A stretch of DNA of 64,000 bases from Microbacterium sp. p3-SID336 (GCF_025143365.1 NZ_JALXPE010000014.1:6302-70301), one strand, 5' to 3'; counted from the stretch's first letter, positions 1 to 9,022 are shown. Translations and numbers: made by a program. Notes: a model not told the origin generated them from the letters alone.

Positions 1-1433
1 TTCTCACCTGTCGATGCTTCGTAGGTGAACAAGGCGGTTGCCGTGAGCTCCGAGACTTCTTCCTGCCGCATGCCGGTCTCGTGCATGACATGGACGATCG
101 CCCAGGACCAGAATGCTCGCTCCGCGATCCGTGCCTGGAGGATGCGGGTGTCGGTCGCGAGATCCAGAATCGGAACTGCCGTCATGGACACCCCGGGACC
201 CGCACCCGTTTCACGAAGGTACGCTCGTCCAGCCCATTCGAATCGCTCTCCGAGAGGGGCCGCGGTCGCCGCGAGCAGAAGTGACTCCTGATGCTCGAGG
301 TCTGCGTCGATGGCAGCCAGGAGCTTCGGGACGCTAGGGGCGATCTTGCGGACGCGCTGGTGGTGAGCTGCGATCACTCGCCGTCTATGCTTCTGGTGGC
401 CTGCGGTGTCGATCTGAGTCACGATGCTCGCGGTCGACCAGGTCGCCCAGTAGGCGTCATGGGTAGCCCACACCGCGATGTCGAGGTACATCGCGCGCAC
501 TGCGAACAGGGTGCGGTAGCGGTTTTTCAGGCGTCCGACCGATTCGGTTTTCCACCACTCTGCGATGTCTGGCGCGATGCGCAGGTCGGCTTGCTCGGGA
601 TTGCGCGAGCGGATCTCCATCCAGAAGTTCCGGAGCAGCTCGGTCGACATCGCCTGCAGAGTGGGGTAGTCCACGCCTGGTGCTCGAGACTTGAGGTAAC
701 GTGCGAACATCTCTGCGACGGCGGGCGGCTCGATCTTGTTCCTCGCGACCATCGCCGCGGCGTCCGGCCTCGGCGGCTTCGCGAGCTGCCGAAGAGGCGG
801 CAGGGCCAGCGGAACAATGCCGAGCTGTTTCAGGATCTCGAGTGCGTCTGCGAGCCCGCGGCGGATGGGTTTGCGGGCAACCGCGGCGAAAGCCACGACG
901 TCGTCCGCCGTGATCTCTCTCAGATGTTTGCCCGTCGCCGCCTGGAGGATGAGGACCGCTCGCAACGTGTCTCGTGCAGCATCCGTGGGGAAACCTTCGA
1001 GCGACCATGGCGAGAAGCCGTTGAGGCGGATGCGACCTACCCGGTTCAGGAACTCTGCACTCGGTCGAAGTGCGTCGAGGCGAATGAAGATCGACACCGC
1101 TACGCCTGGACTCGTGCGGAGCTCGCGAGCGACATCGTTGAGGCCGGGGAAGGCGTCGTACCAGGTCAAGCTCGGCATGTCCTCGACCCCGCTGGCGTCC
1201 CAGCGCCGTTGCCAAGTCTCGCCGGGGAAGGTCATCAGCGTATCGATGAAGATCTGAACGATCGGGCGATAGTCGCTCCGGATTCCATCGTCGTACGGCG
1301 TGTGAGGAATCGCGGCGTTGAGGAACACGCCGGGGCGTGATCGTCCTCGGGACGGCTGTCGATGTCGACGGAGTTGCGGCGCTGTAAGCGGCGCTTCGAT
1401 CGGGTCTTCCGTCTCGATGAGGTCTTTCACCAT
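1..1433 (-). CDS. Tyrosine recombinase, TnpB-like, second of a tandem pair (runs off the left edge)
   Basis: An open frame of about 477 codons starts with ATG at 1433 and stays open to base 1, so it is cut by the window edge. It reads as protein throughout. Close to the edge, around residue 455, it has the first catalytic box of tyrosine recombinases (ETGMRQEEVSEL), which supplies the first catalytic Arg. The rest of the catalytic domain lies outside. A first box this far from the N-terminus fits the large TnpB-type recombinase of Tn554-like elements (TnpB about 630 residues) better than ordinary phage integrases. Its start overlaps the stop of the upstream recombinase by 7 nt, so the two are probably translated together. 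Family placement is inference; a RIT-type recombinase trio is the alternative. Confidence 0.75.
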   Translation of the reverse strand, partial: MVKDLIETEDPIEAPLTAPQLRRHRQPSRGRSRPGVFLNAAIPHTPYDDGIRSDYRPIVQIFIDTLMTFPGETWQRRWDASGVEDMPSLTWYDAFPGLNDVARELRTSPGVAVSIFIRLDALRPSAEFLNRVGRIRLNGFSPWSLEGFPTDAARDTLRAVLILQAATGKHLREITADDVVAFAAVARKPIRRGLADALEILKQLGIVPLALPPLRQLAKPPRPDAAAMVARNKIEPPAVAEMFARYLKSRAPGVDYPTLQAMSTELLRNFWMEIRSRNPEQADLRIAPDIAEWWKTESVGRLKNRYRTLFAVRAMYLDIAVWATHDAYWATWSTASIVTQIDTAGHQKHRRRVIAAHHQRVRKIAPSVPKLLAAIDADLEHQESLLLAATAAPLGERFEWAGRAYLRETGAGPGVSMTAVPILDLATDTRILQARIAERAFWSWAIVHVMHETGMRQEEVSELTATALFTYEASTGE

Positions 1434-2566
1434 GATGCGTCCCCCAGAAGTTCGTCAAGATCGGAGCTGTCGTAGGTCAACCCCGGAGCCTCCGGCGTGG
1501 GCTTAGGCTCTGACCGCGCCAGAAGGTGCTGAGCGACGCGCTCGATGATGTCGTCGTCATGCTGTTGGAGGTACTCCTGGGTCGTGGACAGATGCAGGTG
1601 GCCGAGAATGCGTTGGATGTCGCTGAGTGTCAGAGCGGGGTCGTTGGACATCCGCACCGCTGCAGTGTGCCGAAGGCCGTGAAGGCGCAACTTCGCATCT
1701 ATCTCGAGGCCGACCCTGTTGAACATCGCTCTGGCAGCGTCATACCCGAACGGCCGATACGGGCGTCGATTCGTCCACCACACCGGGTTGCCCTTCGCGA
1801 GTAAATCGGGCGGCAGCGACTCTTGGTACAGCCGCAGCCACAGGAACGCGTTGGACGAGGCTGGCAGCGCCTGCTTTGCGCGAGAGCCCTTCCGCTCAAC
1901 AGTGATGCGCTGGGACCCCGGGTCGACGTCTTCGAGAGTCATGCCGAGCAGCTCTGAAGGGCGGGCGGCGCTGGAGAGGTAGAACTCGACGAGCGCGCGA
2001 TCCCGCGCATTGTTGATGGTTTGAAGGATCTCGGCGACGCGCGACTCCACGATCAGTCGAGGCGCCGTCTTCGGGACCTTCTGACGAAAGTCGGCCCGAC
2101 GGTCACGTCGGAACGCCAGTTCAGGGTTGTGGTGAGCGTTCAGCCGCTGGCCGCTCTGGGCACGGCGCGCAGGTACGGGATTGATGATCGGACCGCGCTG
2201 TTGCGCAAGCTGATAGTCGTAGAAGGCCGAGATCACGGCGAGGTTGTGATTCAGCGTCCGAGGCGAGAGCGGCCGAGCGCTCAGAGCCGAAGGTTGGCGA
2301 CAGGCGAGCACGAAGTCGCGCACTGTTTCACGTGCTGCACGTTCCCAGTTCTCGCGCTCAAGTGCGAGATGACGAAACCATCTCAACAGCCCGTACGCGT
2401 ACGACCGGCAGCTCGATTCAGCGTTCCCACGTGCCCAGAAGTCGAGCATGAAGTCCGAGACTGCCGCGATGACCTCGCCATCACCATCGATGACAGCCCA
2501 GAAGGGAGGGTCATCGAGGGCCAGCACGGCGCCGACGCGAGTTCGCTTCTCCATCTGATCGAGCAT
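1427..2566 (-). CDS. Tyrosine recombinase, TnpA-like, first of a tandem pair
   Basis: 379 residues with an N-terminal SAM-like core-binding region (about 30-130) and a C-terminal catalytic domain. All catalytic residues of the family are visible: R202 (in RPSELLG), probable K226, H296 and R299 (HGLRH), H323 (LGHLH) and nucleophile Y332, so the enzyme looks intact. It cuts and rejoins DNA to move its element. Start is ATG 2566; an internal ATG at 2554 is possible, and neither has a strong ribosome site. The gene starts only about 35-45 bp from the break in the truncated SRAP gene, as expected for a recombinase at the end of its element. Two overlapping recombinases in this order resemble tnpA-tnpB of Tn554-like transposons. 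Confidence 0.85.
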   Translation of the reverse strand: MLDQMEKRTRVGAVLALDDPPFWAVIDGDGEVIAAVSDFMLDFWARGNAESSCRSYAYGLLRWFRHLALERENWERAARETVRDFVLACRQPSALSARPLSPRTLNHNLAVISAFYDYQLAQQRGPIINPVPARRAQSGQRLNAHHNPELAFRRDRRADFRQKVPKTAPRLIVESRVAEILQTINNARDRALVEFYLSSAARPSELLGMTLEDVDPGSQRITVERKGSRAKQALPASSNAFLWLRLYQESLPPDLLAKGNPVWWTNRRPYRPFGYDAARAMFNRVGLEIDAKLRLHGLRHTAAVRMSNDPALTLSDIQRILGHLHLSTTQEYLQQHDDDIIERVAQHLLARSEPKPTPEAPGLTYDSSDLDELLGDASW

Positions 2567-2593
2567 CGCACCGAGGACCGACAGGAGAGCGGC

Positions 2594-2857
2594 TTAGTTC
2601 GGTATACACACCTTCTCCATGCGCGCATTGATGAGCGGCGCCCGCTGCGGGCGATTCGGCGGGCTCTGCCAGTCCCACCGCACGAGCTCGAGGATGCGCC
2701 CCTCGCCGCGGTCGCGCACGATCGGCGCGTGCTCGGTCGGAGCGATGGAGTACGCACCCTGCCATGACTTCCACCAGTCCTCCGGCTTGCCGCCCTCGGC
2801 GACGAACTCGCGGATGAGCTCGTCGGTCGCGGCATCGTTCGCGAATCGTCCGCACAT
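2594..2857 (-). pseudogene. SRAP (YedK/HMCES) gene truncated by the recombinase element
   Basis: The start is fixed by MCGRFAN, because the family uses Cys2 as catalytic nucleophile after Met removal. About 85 residues of an SRAP protein follow, up to the conserved active-site stretch (LINARMEK). Homology then stops and four unrelated residues precede a TAA. Full-length members have about 220-260 residues. The later catalytic Glu and His of the family are absent, so this remnant cannot carry out DNA-protein crosslinking at abasic sites. The break lies about 40 bp from the start of the adjacent tyrosine recombinase, so the element almost certainly interrupted the gene. The 3' half should lie beyond the left edge. 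Confidence 0.85.
2600..2612. other. Probable element/chromosome junction in the SRAP gene
   Basis: SRAP coding similarity ends at the codons read on the minus strand as GAG AAG GTG. The following bases (GGTATACACACC on the plus strand, 2601-2612) belong to neither SRAP nor the recombinase gene. This is the expected place of one attachment half-site. The exact crossover base cannot be fixed without the other end. Confidence 0.5.
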
Positions 2858-2956
2858 GTCACCCTCGGCATCCGTGTCGTCGGCCGCTGCACAACGCAAC
2901 GGCCGTCATCCCCTCCATCATGCTGCACGCCGGGAGGTACGGGCCCGCCGCTGGCA

Positions 2957-3439
2957 TCAGACCACGGCGATGACGGCGCCTCCGGTCAGGTGCTGCAGCT
3001 GGTCGAACGTCAGGGGCATCACCGTGTGCGGGTGGCCTGCGGCGGCCCAGACCAGTGGATGCGCCTGCAGGGCGTCGTCGAGGAAGGTGCGCAGCGGGGC
3101 AGGGTGCCCGACCGGCGCGACGCCGCCGATGGCCTGCCCCGTGGCCTCGCGGACCACGGCGGGCGGCGCCATCGTGACCTCGTCGGCGCCGATGCCCTGC
3201 GCCAGCACGGCGGGATCCGCGCGGTGACCTCCGCTGGTCATCACCAGCACCGGAGCGCCGTCGGCCAGGAACACCAGGCTGTTGGCGATGGCCGCGACGT
3301 CGCATCCGATCGCCGACGCCGCCGCGGCGGCGGTGCGCGCCGAGTCGGGGAGGACCCGGATCTCGGTGTCGACACCGGCATCGTGCAGGTGCTGCTGCAC
3401 GCGCCTGCTGCGTTCGGGAAGGACGGTCGCGTCGGTCAT
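2957..3439 (-). CDS. YbaK/EbsC-family aminoacyl-tRNA deacylase
   Basis: 160 residues with the single YbaK/ProX editing domain. The family hydrolyses mischarged aminoacyl-tRNAs such as Cys- or Ala-tRNA(Pro) in trans. Seen here are the N-terminal helix (RSRRVQQHLHDAG), the ANSLVFLADG strand that usually carries the substrate-contacting region, a GG-rich loop (TGQAIGGVAPVGHP) typical of the family, and the C-terminal hydrophobic strand. ATG 3439 is chosen because it precedes the first conserved helix; the longer frame upstream is arginine-rich and looks like chance. It sits alone between the SRAP remnant and the MFS gene. Substrate identity cannot be told from sequence. Confidence 0.85.
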   Translation of the reverse strand: MTDATVLPERSRRVQQHLHDAGVDTEIRVLPDSARTAAAAASAIGCDVAAIANSLVFLADGAPVLVMTSGGHRADPAVLAQGIGADEVTMAPPAVVREATGQAIGGVAPVGHPAPLRTFLDDALQAHPLVWAAAGHPHTVMPLTFDQLQHLTGGAVIAVV

Positions 3440-3461
3440 CGCCTCACCGTACCCGAGGAGT

Positions 3462-4700
3462 TCAGCCTGCGTCGCCGACGAGGATCGCCGCCGCGTCCTC
3501 GCCGACCGGGTCAGCGGGCTCGTCGTCGATGTGCGCCAGGGCACGCCGCCCGAGGAACACCGTCAGCGCTGCGAGGAGGACGGCCACCGCGGCGAACAGG
3601 TACGGCACGGTCGCGCTGAAGAGGTGCCACAGCAGCGCGGCGATCGGCGGGGCCATCGCACCGCCCAGAAAGCGGACCGCCGAATAGGCGGAGGAGGCGA
3701 CAGAGCGCGGGAGGTCGGTCGCCTCCATCACGGCCTCGGTCAGCACGGTGTTCATGATGCCGAGCAGCAGGCCGCCCACGATGATGCACGTGACGAGCGC
3801 CGCGGGCTGCGCGACCACCAGCCCCGCGACGATCAGGTCGACGGCGAGCAGAGGAAGCACGATGAGAATGATCCGCGTGCGGGGCATGCGGCGCATGAGC
3901 ACGGGTGCGACCCACACGCTGGTGATCGCGAGTGCGACACCCCAGCCGAAGAAGGTCAGCCCGATGCCCATGGCACCGAAGCCGAGCGGGAACGGTGAGA
4001 ACGCCAGCAGGACGAAGAAACCGATGTTGTAGAACAGCGCCGCGACGGCGAGGATCGCCAGGGCCGGTCGGCGCAACGCGGTGAACGGGGCGGAGAACGG
4101 CACGGGCGTGCGTGTCTCCCGGGGGCCGCGAAGCAGCACGAGCACCGCCACGAACGCGACCGCCATGAGCGCGACGACGCCGAAGAAGGGGCCGCGCCAG
4201 CTCTGCTCGCCGAGGAGTCCGCCGAGGAGCGGACCCACGGCGATGCCGAGCCCGAGCGCGGCCTCATAGAGGACGATCGCGGCGGCGCTGCCGCCCGATG
4301 CCGCCCCGACGATGGTCGCGAGGGCCGTGGAGATGAACAGCGCGTTCCCCAGGCCCCAGCCGGCACGGAACCCGATGACCGCGTCCACGCTCCCGCTCAC
4401 CGCGCACAGGAGCGAGAACACCACGATCAGACCCAGTCCGACGAGGAGAGTGGCCTTCGCGCCGATGCGGCTGGAGATCCAGCTGGTCACGAGCATCGCC
4501 AGCCCGGTGACGAGGAGATAGCTCGTGAACAGCAGCTCGGTCTCGACGGGTGTGGCATCGAGCGACTCGGCGATCGCGGGAAGGATGGGATCCACCAGCC
4601 CGATGCCCATGAAGGCGACGACGCATGCGAAGGCGACGGCCCAGACCTGAGCGGGCTGCTTCCAGACGGAGGGGGCGGGCGCGGAGGGGGTGGCGGTCAT
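3462..4700 (-). CDS. MFS transporter, drug-efflux type
   Basis: 412 residues with twelve predicted membrane segments. The opening VWAVAFACVVAFMGIGLVDPILP is typical of DHA1-type exporters, and an SRIGAK loop between segments 2 and 3 corresponds to the MFS motif A region. The start is ATG 4700, 7-8 nt after AGGAGA on the minus strand; the much longer frame upstream is a shadow of the marR gene. The start overlaps the marR stop by 4 nt (ATGA), so the two form one transcript in which the regulator comes first. This layout suggests efflux of a small toxic compound under MarR control. Substrate is unknown. Confidence 0.85.
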   Translation of the reverse strand: MTATPSAPAPSVWKQPAQVWAVAFACVVAFMGIGLVDPILPAIAESLDATPVETELLFTSYLLVTGLAMLVTSWISSRIGAKATLLVGLGLIVVFSLLCAVSGSVDAVIGFRAGWGLGNALFISTALATIVGAASGGSAAAIVLYEAALGLGIAVGPLLGGLLGEQSWRGPFFGVVALMAVAFVAVLVLLRGPRETRTPVPFSAPFTALRRPALAILAVAALFYNIGFFVLLAFSPFPLGFGAMGIGLTFFGWGVALAITSVWVAPVLMRRMPRTRIILIVLPLLAVDLIVAGLVVAQPAALVTCIIVGGLLLGIMNTVLTEAVMEATDLPRSVASSAYSAVRFLGGAMAPPIAALLWHLFSATVPYLFAAVAVLLAALTVFLGRRALAHIDDEPADPVGEDAAAILVGDAG

Positions 4701-5134
4701 CGAGCTTCTCCTGTTCGAGCGACGGCGGTGGCGGCTGCGAGGATCTCGGCTGCCCTGGTGAGCGCGGCCCAGTCCTCGTCGCCGAGGTCGCTGAATCGCG
4801 GCGCGATGATCGCGCGGAACTCCTCGCGCCAGGCGTGGAGCGCCTCGGTTCCGCGGGTGGTGATCGTGACGACGGTCGCGCGCGAGTCCTCGGGGTCGGG
4901 GGAGCGCCGCACGAGTCCGTCGCGTTCGAGCGTGCCGAGGAGTCGTGTCATGCCGGGCTGCGTCGTGCGCGCGGACGCCGCGAGCTCGCCCACTCGCCGC
5001 GGCCCGGCCTGCGCAAGCAGACTCAGCACTCGCCACTGCGCGGCCGGAGCCTCGTTCCCGGCGTCCTGGGCGGCGATCCGGCCGAGCGCATACCCGGACA
5101 GGACGAGGGAGGGGATCACATCCGGTCGATTCAT
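4697..5134 (-). CDS. MarR-family transcriptional regulator
   Basis: 145 residues with a winged helix: helix-turn-helix around RRVGELAASARTTQPGMTRLLGTLE, then the wing (RRSPDPEDSRATVVTIT) with the DSR motif usual in MarR proteins. ATG 5134 (MNRPDVIPS) is favoured because an AT-rich inverted repeat lies immediately upstream, as expected for an autorepressor. A GTG at 5173 overlaps the iclR stop as GTGA and is the alternative, which would place the repeat inside the coding region. It overlaps the MFS gene by 4 nt and very likely controls it together with itself. The inducing ligand is unknown. Confidence 0.85.
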   Translation of the reverse strand: MNRPDVIPSLVLSGYALGRIAAQDAGNEAPAAQWRVLSLLAQAGPRRVGELAASARTTQPGMTRLLGTLERDGLVRRSPDPEDSRATVVTITTRGTEALHAWREEFRAIIAPRFSDLGDEDWAALTRAAEILAAATAVARTGEAR

Positions 5135-5160
5135 ACCAGCAAGTATATATCTCCTGATAT
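5133..5160. promoter_or_regulatory. Probable MarR operator, AT-rich inverted repeat
   Basis: Arms ATACCAG (5133-5139) and CTGATAT (5154-5160) are inverted repeats with one mismatch around an AT-rich centre (AAGTATATATCTC). The site sits directly upstream of the marR ATG in otherwise very GC-rich DNA, the usual place for MarR autorepression. Binding is inferred. Confidence 0.5.
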
Positions 5161-5169
5161 GAATCCGGC

Positions 5170-5955
5170 TCACCGTCGGGCGTTCGCGATGCGTGCCGAG
5201 AGCTGATGGGCGTGGGCCAGCAGGATCCGCCCCAGCTCGGCCTGGCGGTCAGGACCGAAGCGGAAGGCGACCCCGGTGAGGCTCAGCGCCCACTCGGGCC
5301 GGCCTGAGCGATCGAAGACGGCGGCCCCGAGCCCCCAGCTGCCCTCGACGATCAGTCCGGGGTTGACCGCATACCCGCGCTCCTTGGTCTCTGCCAGTCG
5401 CGTGCGCAGCGGGCGCGGGGCATGGGTTCGCCCCCACGTCGTCGCCAGCTCCTGATGCCGCTCAAGGTACGCATCCACATCGTGGTCAGGAAGGAACGCG
5501 AGGATGGCCAGACCCGCGCTCGCGACCCCCAGCGGGAACCGCACGCCCTCGCTGAGGACGAAGGAGCGGATGGGGAAGGAGCCCTCCTCCCGGAGCAGGC
5601 ACACGGTCTCATCCGCGCGGCGCACCGAGAAGAACGCGCTCTCCTCGGTCTTGACGGCGAGGGAGCGCACGATGTCGCGCGCGAGGGCGGTGACGTCGTA
5701 GCGCGCGGCAGCGACCGATCCCATGAGGAACAGCTCGGGACCCGGCATCCAGCGCGTGCTGCCCTCGTCCCTGTCCACGAGTCCCTCCACGCGGAGCGCG
5801 CTGAGCAGCCGGTGCGCTGTCGACCGGGAGAGATCGGCGGCCGCGGCGATGTCCTGCAGCGTCACCCCATCGGCACCGGCTGCAGTCACCAGTCGCAGCA
5901 GCGACGCCGCCCTGGCCACCGCCTGAGTGCCGGGGACCCCGGTCTTCGATTCCAT
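5170..5955 (-). CDS. IclR-family transcriptional regulator of the adjacent acetoacetate operon
   Basis: 261 residues. An N-terminal winged helix (about residues 10-70, with DIAAAADLSRSTAHRLLSAL as recognition region) is followed by the IclR effector domain, recognisable from the FPLGVASAGLAILAFL and ERGYAVNPG segments. ATG 5955 (MESKTG) starts just before the HTH domain; the upstream in-frame extension is arginine-rich and unlikely. The gene diverges from the CoA-transferase and thiolase genes with about 107 bp between starts, so it probably regulates them in response to a keto acid or its CoA ester. IclR regulators of beta-ketoadipate operons have the same arrangement. Confidence 0.85.
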   Translation of the reverse strand: MESKTGVPGTQAVARAASLLRLVTAAGADGVTLQDIAAAADLSRSTAHRLLSALRVEGLVDRDEGSTRWMPGPELFLMGSVAAARYDVTALARDIVRSLAVKTEESAFFSVRRADETVCLLREEGSFPIRSFVLSEGVRFPLGVASAGLAILAFLPDHDVDAYLERHQELATTWGRTHAPRPLRTRLAETKERGYAVNPGLIVEGSWGLGAAVFDRSGRPEWALSLTGVAFRFGPDRQAELGRILLAHAHQLSARIANARR

Positions 5956-6062
5956 ATGGTGGACGCTAATCGCGCTGACGCCCACATCGCAAGACCCGGC
6001 TGGTGCGACGCAGCCGGCCGGACGGATCCTGGGAACCGGACCACGGAACCGAAGGAGCAGAC

Positions 6063-6836
6063 GTGATCGACAAGCAATGGGAGTCCGCGACCGCCGCGGT
6101 CGCCGACATCCCGGACGGAGCATCGCTCGCCGTCGGAGGGTTCGGTCTCTCCGGCAATCCGATCGCCCTCATCGAGGCGCTCCTCGCGCAGGGGACCGCC
6201 GACCTCAGCGTGGTCAGCAACAACTGCGGTGTGGACGACTGGGGCCTCGGCGTGCTCCTCGCGGCGCAGCGCATCCGCAAGATGACCTCGTCGTACGTGG
6301 GCGAGAACAGGGAGTTCGAGCGGCAGTTCCTCAGCGGGGAGCTGGAGCTCGAGCTCACCCCGCAGGGGACACTGGCCGAGAAGCTGCGCGCAGGAGGCTC
6401 GGGCATCGCGGCGTTCTTCACTCAGACGGGCGTCGGCACGCAGGTGGCGGAGGGCGGTCTTCCTCGCCGCTACCATCCGGACGGCTCGATCGCGGTCGCC
6501 TCACCGCGAAAGGACGTGCGGTCCTTCGCGGTCGACGGCGAGATGAGGGACTTCGTGCTGGAAGAGGCGATCACCACCGACTTCGCCCTCGTGCACGCGG
6601 CCCGCGGAGACCGACACGGCAACCTCGTCTTCACCAAGGCCGCTCGCAACTTCAACCCGCTCGCCGCCATGGCCGGACGGGTCTGCATCGCCCAGGTCGA
6701 GGAGCTGGTGGAGCCCGGCGAGCTGGATCCGGACACCGTGCACCTTCCCGGGGTGTTCGTGCACCGCGTGGTCGAGGTCGGCACCGACATCCCCAAGCGC
6801 ATCGAGCGGCGCACCGTCGCCGCGGAAGGAGCCTGA
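6063..6836 (+). CDS. scoA: 3-oxoacid CoA-transferase subunit A
   Basis: 257 residues, the alpha subunit of a two-subunit succinyl-CoA:3-ketoacid CoA-transferase. The glycine-rich [16 protein letters not shown] near the N-terminus is the family signature, and [12 protein letters not shown] and ENREFERQF follow. The translation start is GTG 6063, 5 nt after AAGGAGC; the longer upstream frame lacks conserved residues. The stop is followed one base later by the subunit B gene. With subunit B the enzyme moves CoA from succinyl-CoA to acetoacetate. A beta-ketoadipate-specific PcaI is the alternative, but the thiolase downstream is of the acetoacetyl-CoA type. Confidence 0.88.
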   Translation: MIDKQWESATAAVADIPDGASLAVGGFGLSGNPIALIEALLAQGTADLSVVSNNCGVDDWGLGVLLAAQRIRKMTSSYVGENREFERQFLSGELELELTPQGTLAEKLRAGGSGIAAFFTQTGVGTQVAEGGLPRRYHPDGSIAVASPRKDVRSFAVDGEMRDFVLEEAITTDFALVHAARGDRHGNLVFTKAARNFNPLAAMAGRVCIAQVEELVEPGELDPDTVHLPGVFVHRVVEVGTDIPKRIERRTVAAEGA

Positions 6837-6837
6837 G

Positions 6838-7506
6838 ATGGCGCTCACCCGAGACCAGATGGCGGCCCGGGCCGCCGCCGAGCTGCAGGACGGCGCCTAC
6901 GTCAATCTCGGCATCGGACTGCCGACACTCGTCCCCAATCACGTCCCGGCCGACGTCACGGTGGTGCTGCAGTCGGAGAACGGGATCCTCGGGGTCGGGC
7001 CGTACCCTCGCGAGGACGCTGTGGACCCCGACCTGATCAACGCCGGCAAGGAGACCGTCACGACGCTGCCGGGGGCGGCGTTCTTCGACTCCGCCACGAG
7101 TTTCGGCATGATCCGTGGCGGCAAGATCGACGCCGCGATCCTCGGCGCGATGCAGGTGTCCGCCTCCGGCGACCTCGCGAACTGGATGATCCCGGGCAAG
7201 ATGGTGAAGGGCCCCGGCGGGGCCATGGACCTGGTCCACGGCGCCGGCCGCGTCATCGTGCTGATGGAGCACGTCGCGAAGGACGGTTCGCCGAAGATCG
7301 TGGACGAGTGCTCGCTGCCGCTGACCGGACGCGGAGTCGTCGACCGCATCATCACCGACCTCGCCGTGATCGACGTCACCGACCGGGGGCTCGTGCTCGT
7401 CGAGCTCGCGCCCGGGGTGACCGCGGACCAGGTGATCGCGGCGACGCAGCCCGCGCTCGCCGTGTCACCGGCACTGCAGAACGAAAGGACCGAAGGCCAT
7501 GACTGA
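6838..7506 (+). CDS. scoB: 3-oxoacid CoA-transferase subunit B
   Basis: 222 residues, the beta subunit. It carries the catalytic glutamate in the SENG motif (E47), which forms the glutamyl-CoA thioester intermediate, and the family segments [12 protein letters not shown] and [15 protein letters not shown]. The ATG lies one base after the scoA stop, and the end overlaps the thiolase start by 8 nt, so all three genes are one operon. Together the subunits activate acetoacetate to acetoacetyl-CoA in the cytoplasm. Confidence 0.9.
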   Translation: MALTRDQMAARAAAELQDGAYVNLGIGLPTLVPNHVPADVTVVLQSENGILGVGPYPREDAVDPDLINAGKETVTTLPGAAFFDSATSFGMIRGGKIDAAILGAMQVSASGDLANWMIPGKMVKGPGGAMDLVHGAGRVIVLMEHVAKDGSPKIVDECSLPLTGRGVVDRIITDLAVIDVTDRGLVLVELAPGVTADQVIAATQPALAVSPALQNERTEGHD

Positions 7507-8698
7507 GAACTCCACCCACGCCGACGACGTCGTGATCGTCGCCGCCGCACGCACACCGCAGGGCCGTCTGAAGGGTCAGCTCGCCGCGTTCACGGCGCCG
7601 CAGCTCGGCTCCTTCGCGATCCGCGGCGCACTCGAACAGGGCGGGATCGACCCGGGTGACGTGGACGCGGTCATCGTCGGCCAGGTGCTCGCCGCAGGAT
7701 CAGGTCAGAACGCGGCTCGCCAGGCGGCCATCGGCGCCGGCATCGGATGGGGCGTGCCGGCCCACTCGGTCAACAAGGTGTGTCTCTCGGGCTTGACCGC
7801 GATCATCGACGCCGCTCGCATGATCCGCACGGGCGACGCCGACGTGGTCGTGGCCGCCGGCATGGAGTCGATGACCCGCGCCCCGCACCTGCTGATGGGG
7901 TCCCGCGACGGCTGGACCTACGGCTCCATCGAGGTGCTCGACCACATGGCCTACGACGGGCTCACCGACGCCTACGACCGGGAGAGCATGGGCGCATCGA
8001 CCGAACGGCACAACGCCCGCTACGAGCTGACGCGCGAGGCGCAGGACACGGTCGCGGCGCTGTCGCATCAGCGAGCAGCGGCCGCGCAGGAGTCGGGGGT
8101 GCTCCACGCCGAGCTCGTCGCGGTGGAGGTGCCGCAGCGCCGCGGAGAGCCCGTGCGCGTCACACGTGATGAGGGCGTGCGTCCCGAGACCACCGTGGAG
8201 ACCCTTGCGGGCCTGCGCGCCGCCTTCGCCGAGGGTGGTTCGATCACCGCGGGCAACTCCTCGCAGATCTCCGACGGCGCGTCCGCCGTGGTCGTCACGA
8301 CTCGGGAGACCGCTGAGCGCAAGGGGTGGCCGGTGCTGGTGACCGTCGGGGCGAGCGGACAGACTGCGGGGCCGGACAATTCGTTGCAAGCGCAACCCGC
8401 GAGGGCGATCGAGCGGGCGTGCGAGAAACAGGGGATCGCGCCGGCAGACCTGGACCTCGTCGAGATCAACGAGGCGTTCGGTGCCGTGGTCGCCCGCTCC
8501 CAGGTCGAGCTCGGGCTCGACAGCGAGATCGTCAACGTGCACGGAGGGGGCATCGCCATCGGTCACCCGATCGGGGCGTCGGGAAACCGTCTGGTGGTGC
8601 ACGCCGCGCACGAGCTGGTGCGCCGTGGCGGAGGAACGGCCGCCGTCGGGCTCTGCGGTGGCGGGGGACAGGGCGAAGCGCTGATCCTCATCCGCTGA
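7499..8698 (+). CDS. Acetyl-CoA acetyltransferase (acetoacetyl-CoA thiolase)
   Basis: 399 residues, a full-length thiolase. Acylated cysteine C95 lies in NKVCLSGL. The later conserved blocks [22 protein letters not shown] (catalytic His) and LCGGGGQG (second catalytic Cys, C386) are all present. The NKVC-type active site and the MGASTE region fit AtoB/PhaA-type acetyl-CoA acetyltransferases better than beta-ketoadipyl thiolase PcaF. It cleaves the acetoacetyl-CoA made by the two upstream subunits into two acetyl-CoA. The start overlaps scoB by 8 nt, so expression is coupled. Confidence 0.9.
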   Translation: MTENSTHADDVVIVAAARTPQGRLKGQLAAFTAPQLGSFAIRGALEQGGIDPGDVDAVIVGQVLAAGSGQNAARQAAIGAGIGWGVPAHSVNKVCLSGLTAIIDAARMIRTGDADVVVAAGMESMTRAPHLLMGSRDGWTYGSIEVLDHMAYDGLTDAYDRESMGASTERHNARYELTREAQDTVAALSHQRAAAAQESGVLHAELVAVEVPQRRGEPVRVTRDEGVRPETTVETLAGLRAAFAEGGSITAGNSSQISDGASAVVVTTRETAERKGWPVLVTVGASGQTAGPDNSLQAQPARAIERACEKQGIAPADLDLVEINEAFGAVVARSQVELGLDSEIVNVHGGGIAIGHPIGASGNRLVVHAAHELVRRGGGTAAVGLCGGGGQGEALILIR

Positions 8699-8722
8699 GC
8701 GGCGCGGACGCCTGGGGAGACG

Positions 8723-9022
8723 TCAGGACCGCTTGTCCTGTGCGTGGCCCTGGGCGTCGGCGAGGGCCTTCTGCGAGCGGAACTGCAGGCGCTGCGCCTT
8801 CTTGGACTTCTTCACGGACTGCGGCGAGTCCGCGTCCACCGGGACGCCACGACGCTCGCGCCGCATGTCGACGACGGCGCCCACCGCGAGGGCCATCGTG
8901 ATGCCCCAGCTCACCCAGGACAGGAGCGAGCGCCAGGTGATGGGTTCGTTGCGAGTGCCGCGCAGCAGCGAGATCCCTGCCGAGATCGCGGCGACGAGTC
9001 CGGTGCTGAAGAGGTAGCGCAT
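8723..9022 (-). CDS. Small membrane protein of unknown function
   Basis: 99 residues from ATG 9022. Two hydrophobic segments (about residues 3-16 and 33-52) flank a short arginine-containing loop, and the C-terminal half is highly charged, with many Lys, Arg and Gln (KKSKKAQRLQFRSQKALADA). The topology suggests an inner-membrane hairpin with a basic cytoplasmic tail. The longer frame reaching 9235 has no protein character in its first 71 codons. The gene converges with the thiolase, with 24 bp between stops, and I see no operon partner. I do not recognise a family. Confidence 0.6.
   Translation of the reverse strand: MRYLFSTGLVAAISAGISLLRGTRNEPITWRSLLSWVSWGITMALAVGAVVDMRRERRGVPVDADSPQSVKKSKKAQRLQFRSQKALADAQGHAQDKRS

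Noticed and set aside
457..1458. 333-codon leftward frame
   Set aside because: Arginine-rich shadow of the TnpB-like recombinase, which reads as protein in another minus-strand frame from 1433 to base 1.
6063..8698. Beta-ketoadipate operon (pcaI, pcaJ, pcaF)
   Set aside because: The thiolase active site and overall features fit acetoacetyl-CoA thiolase, and no other pca gene is present; kept only as an alternative for the CoA-transferase.
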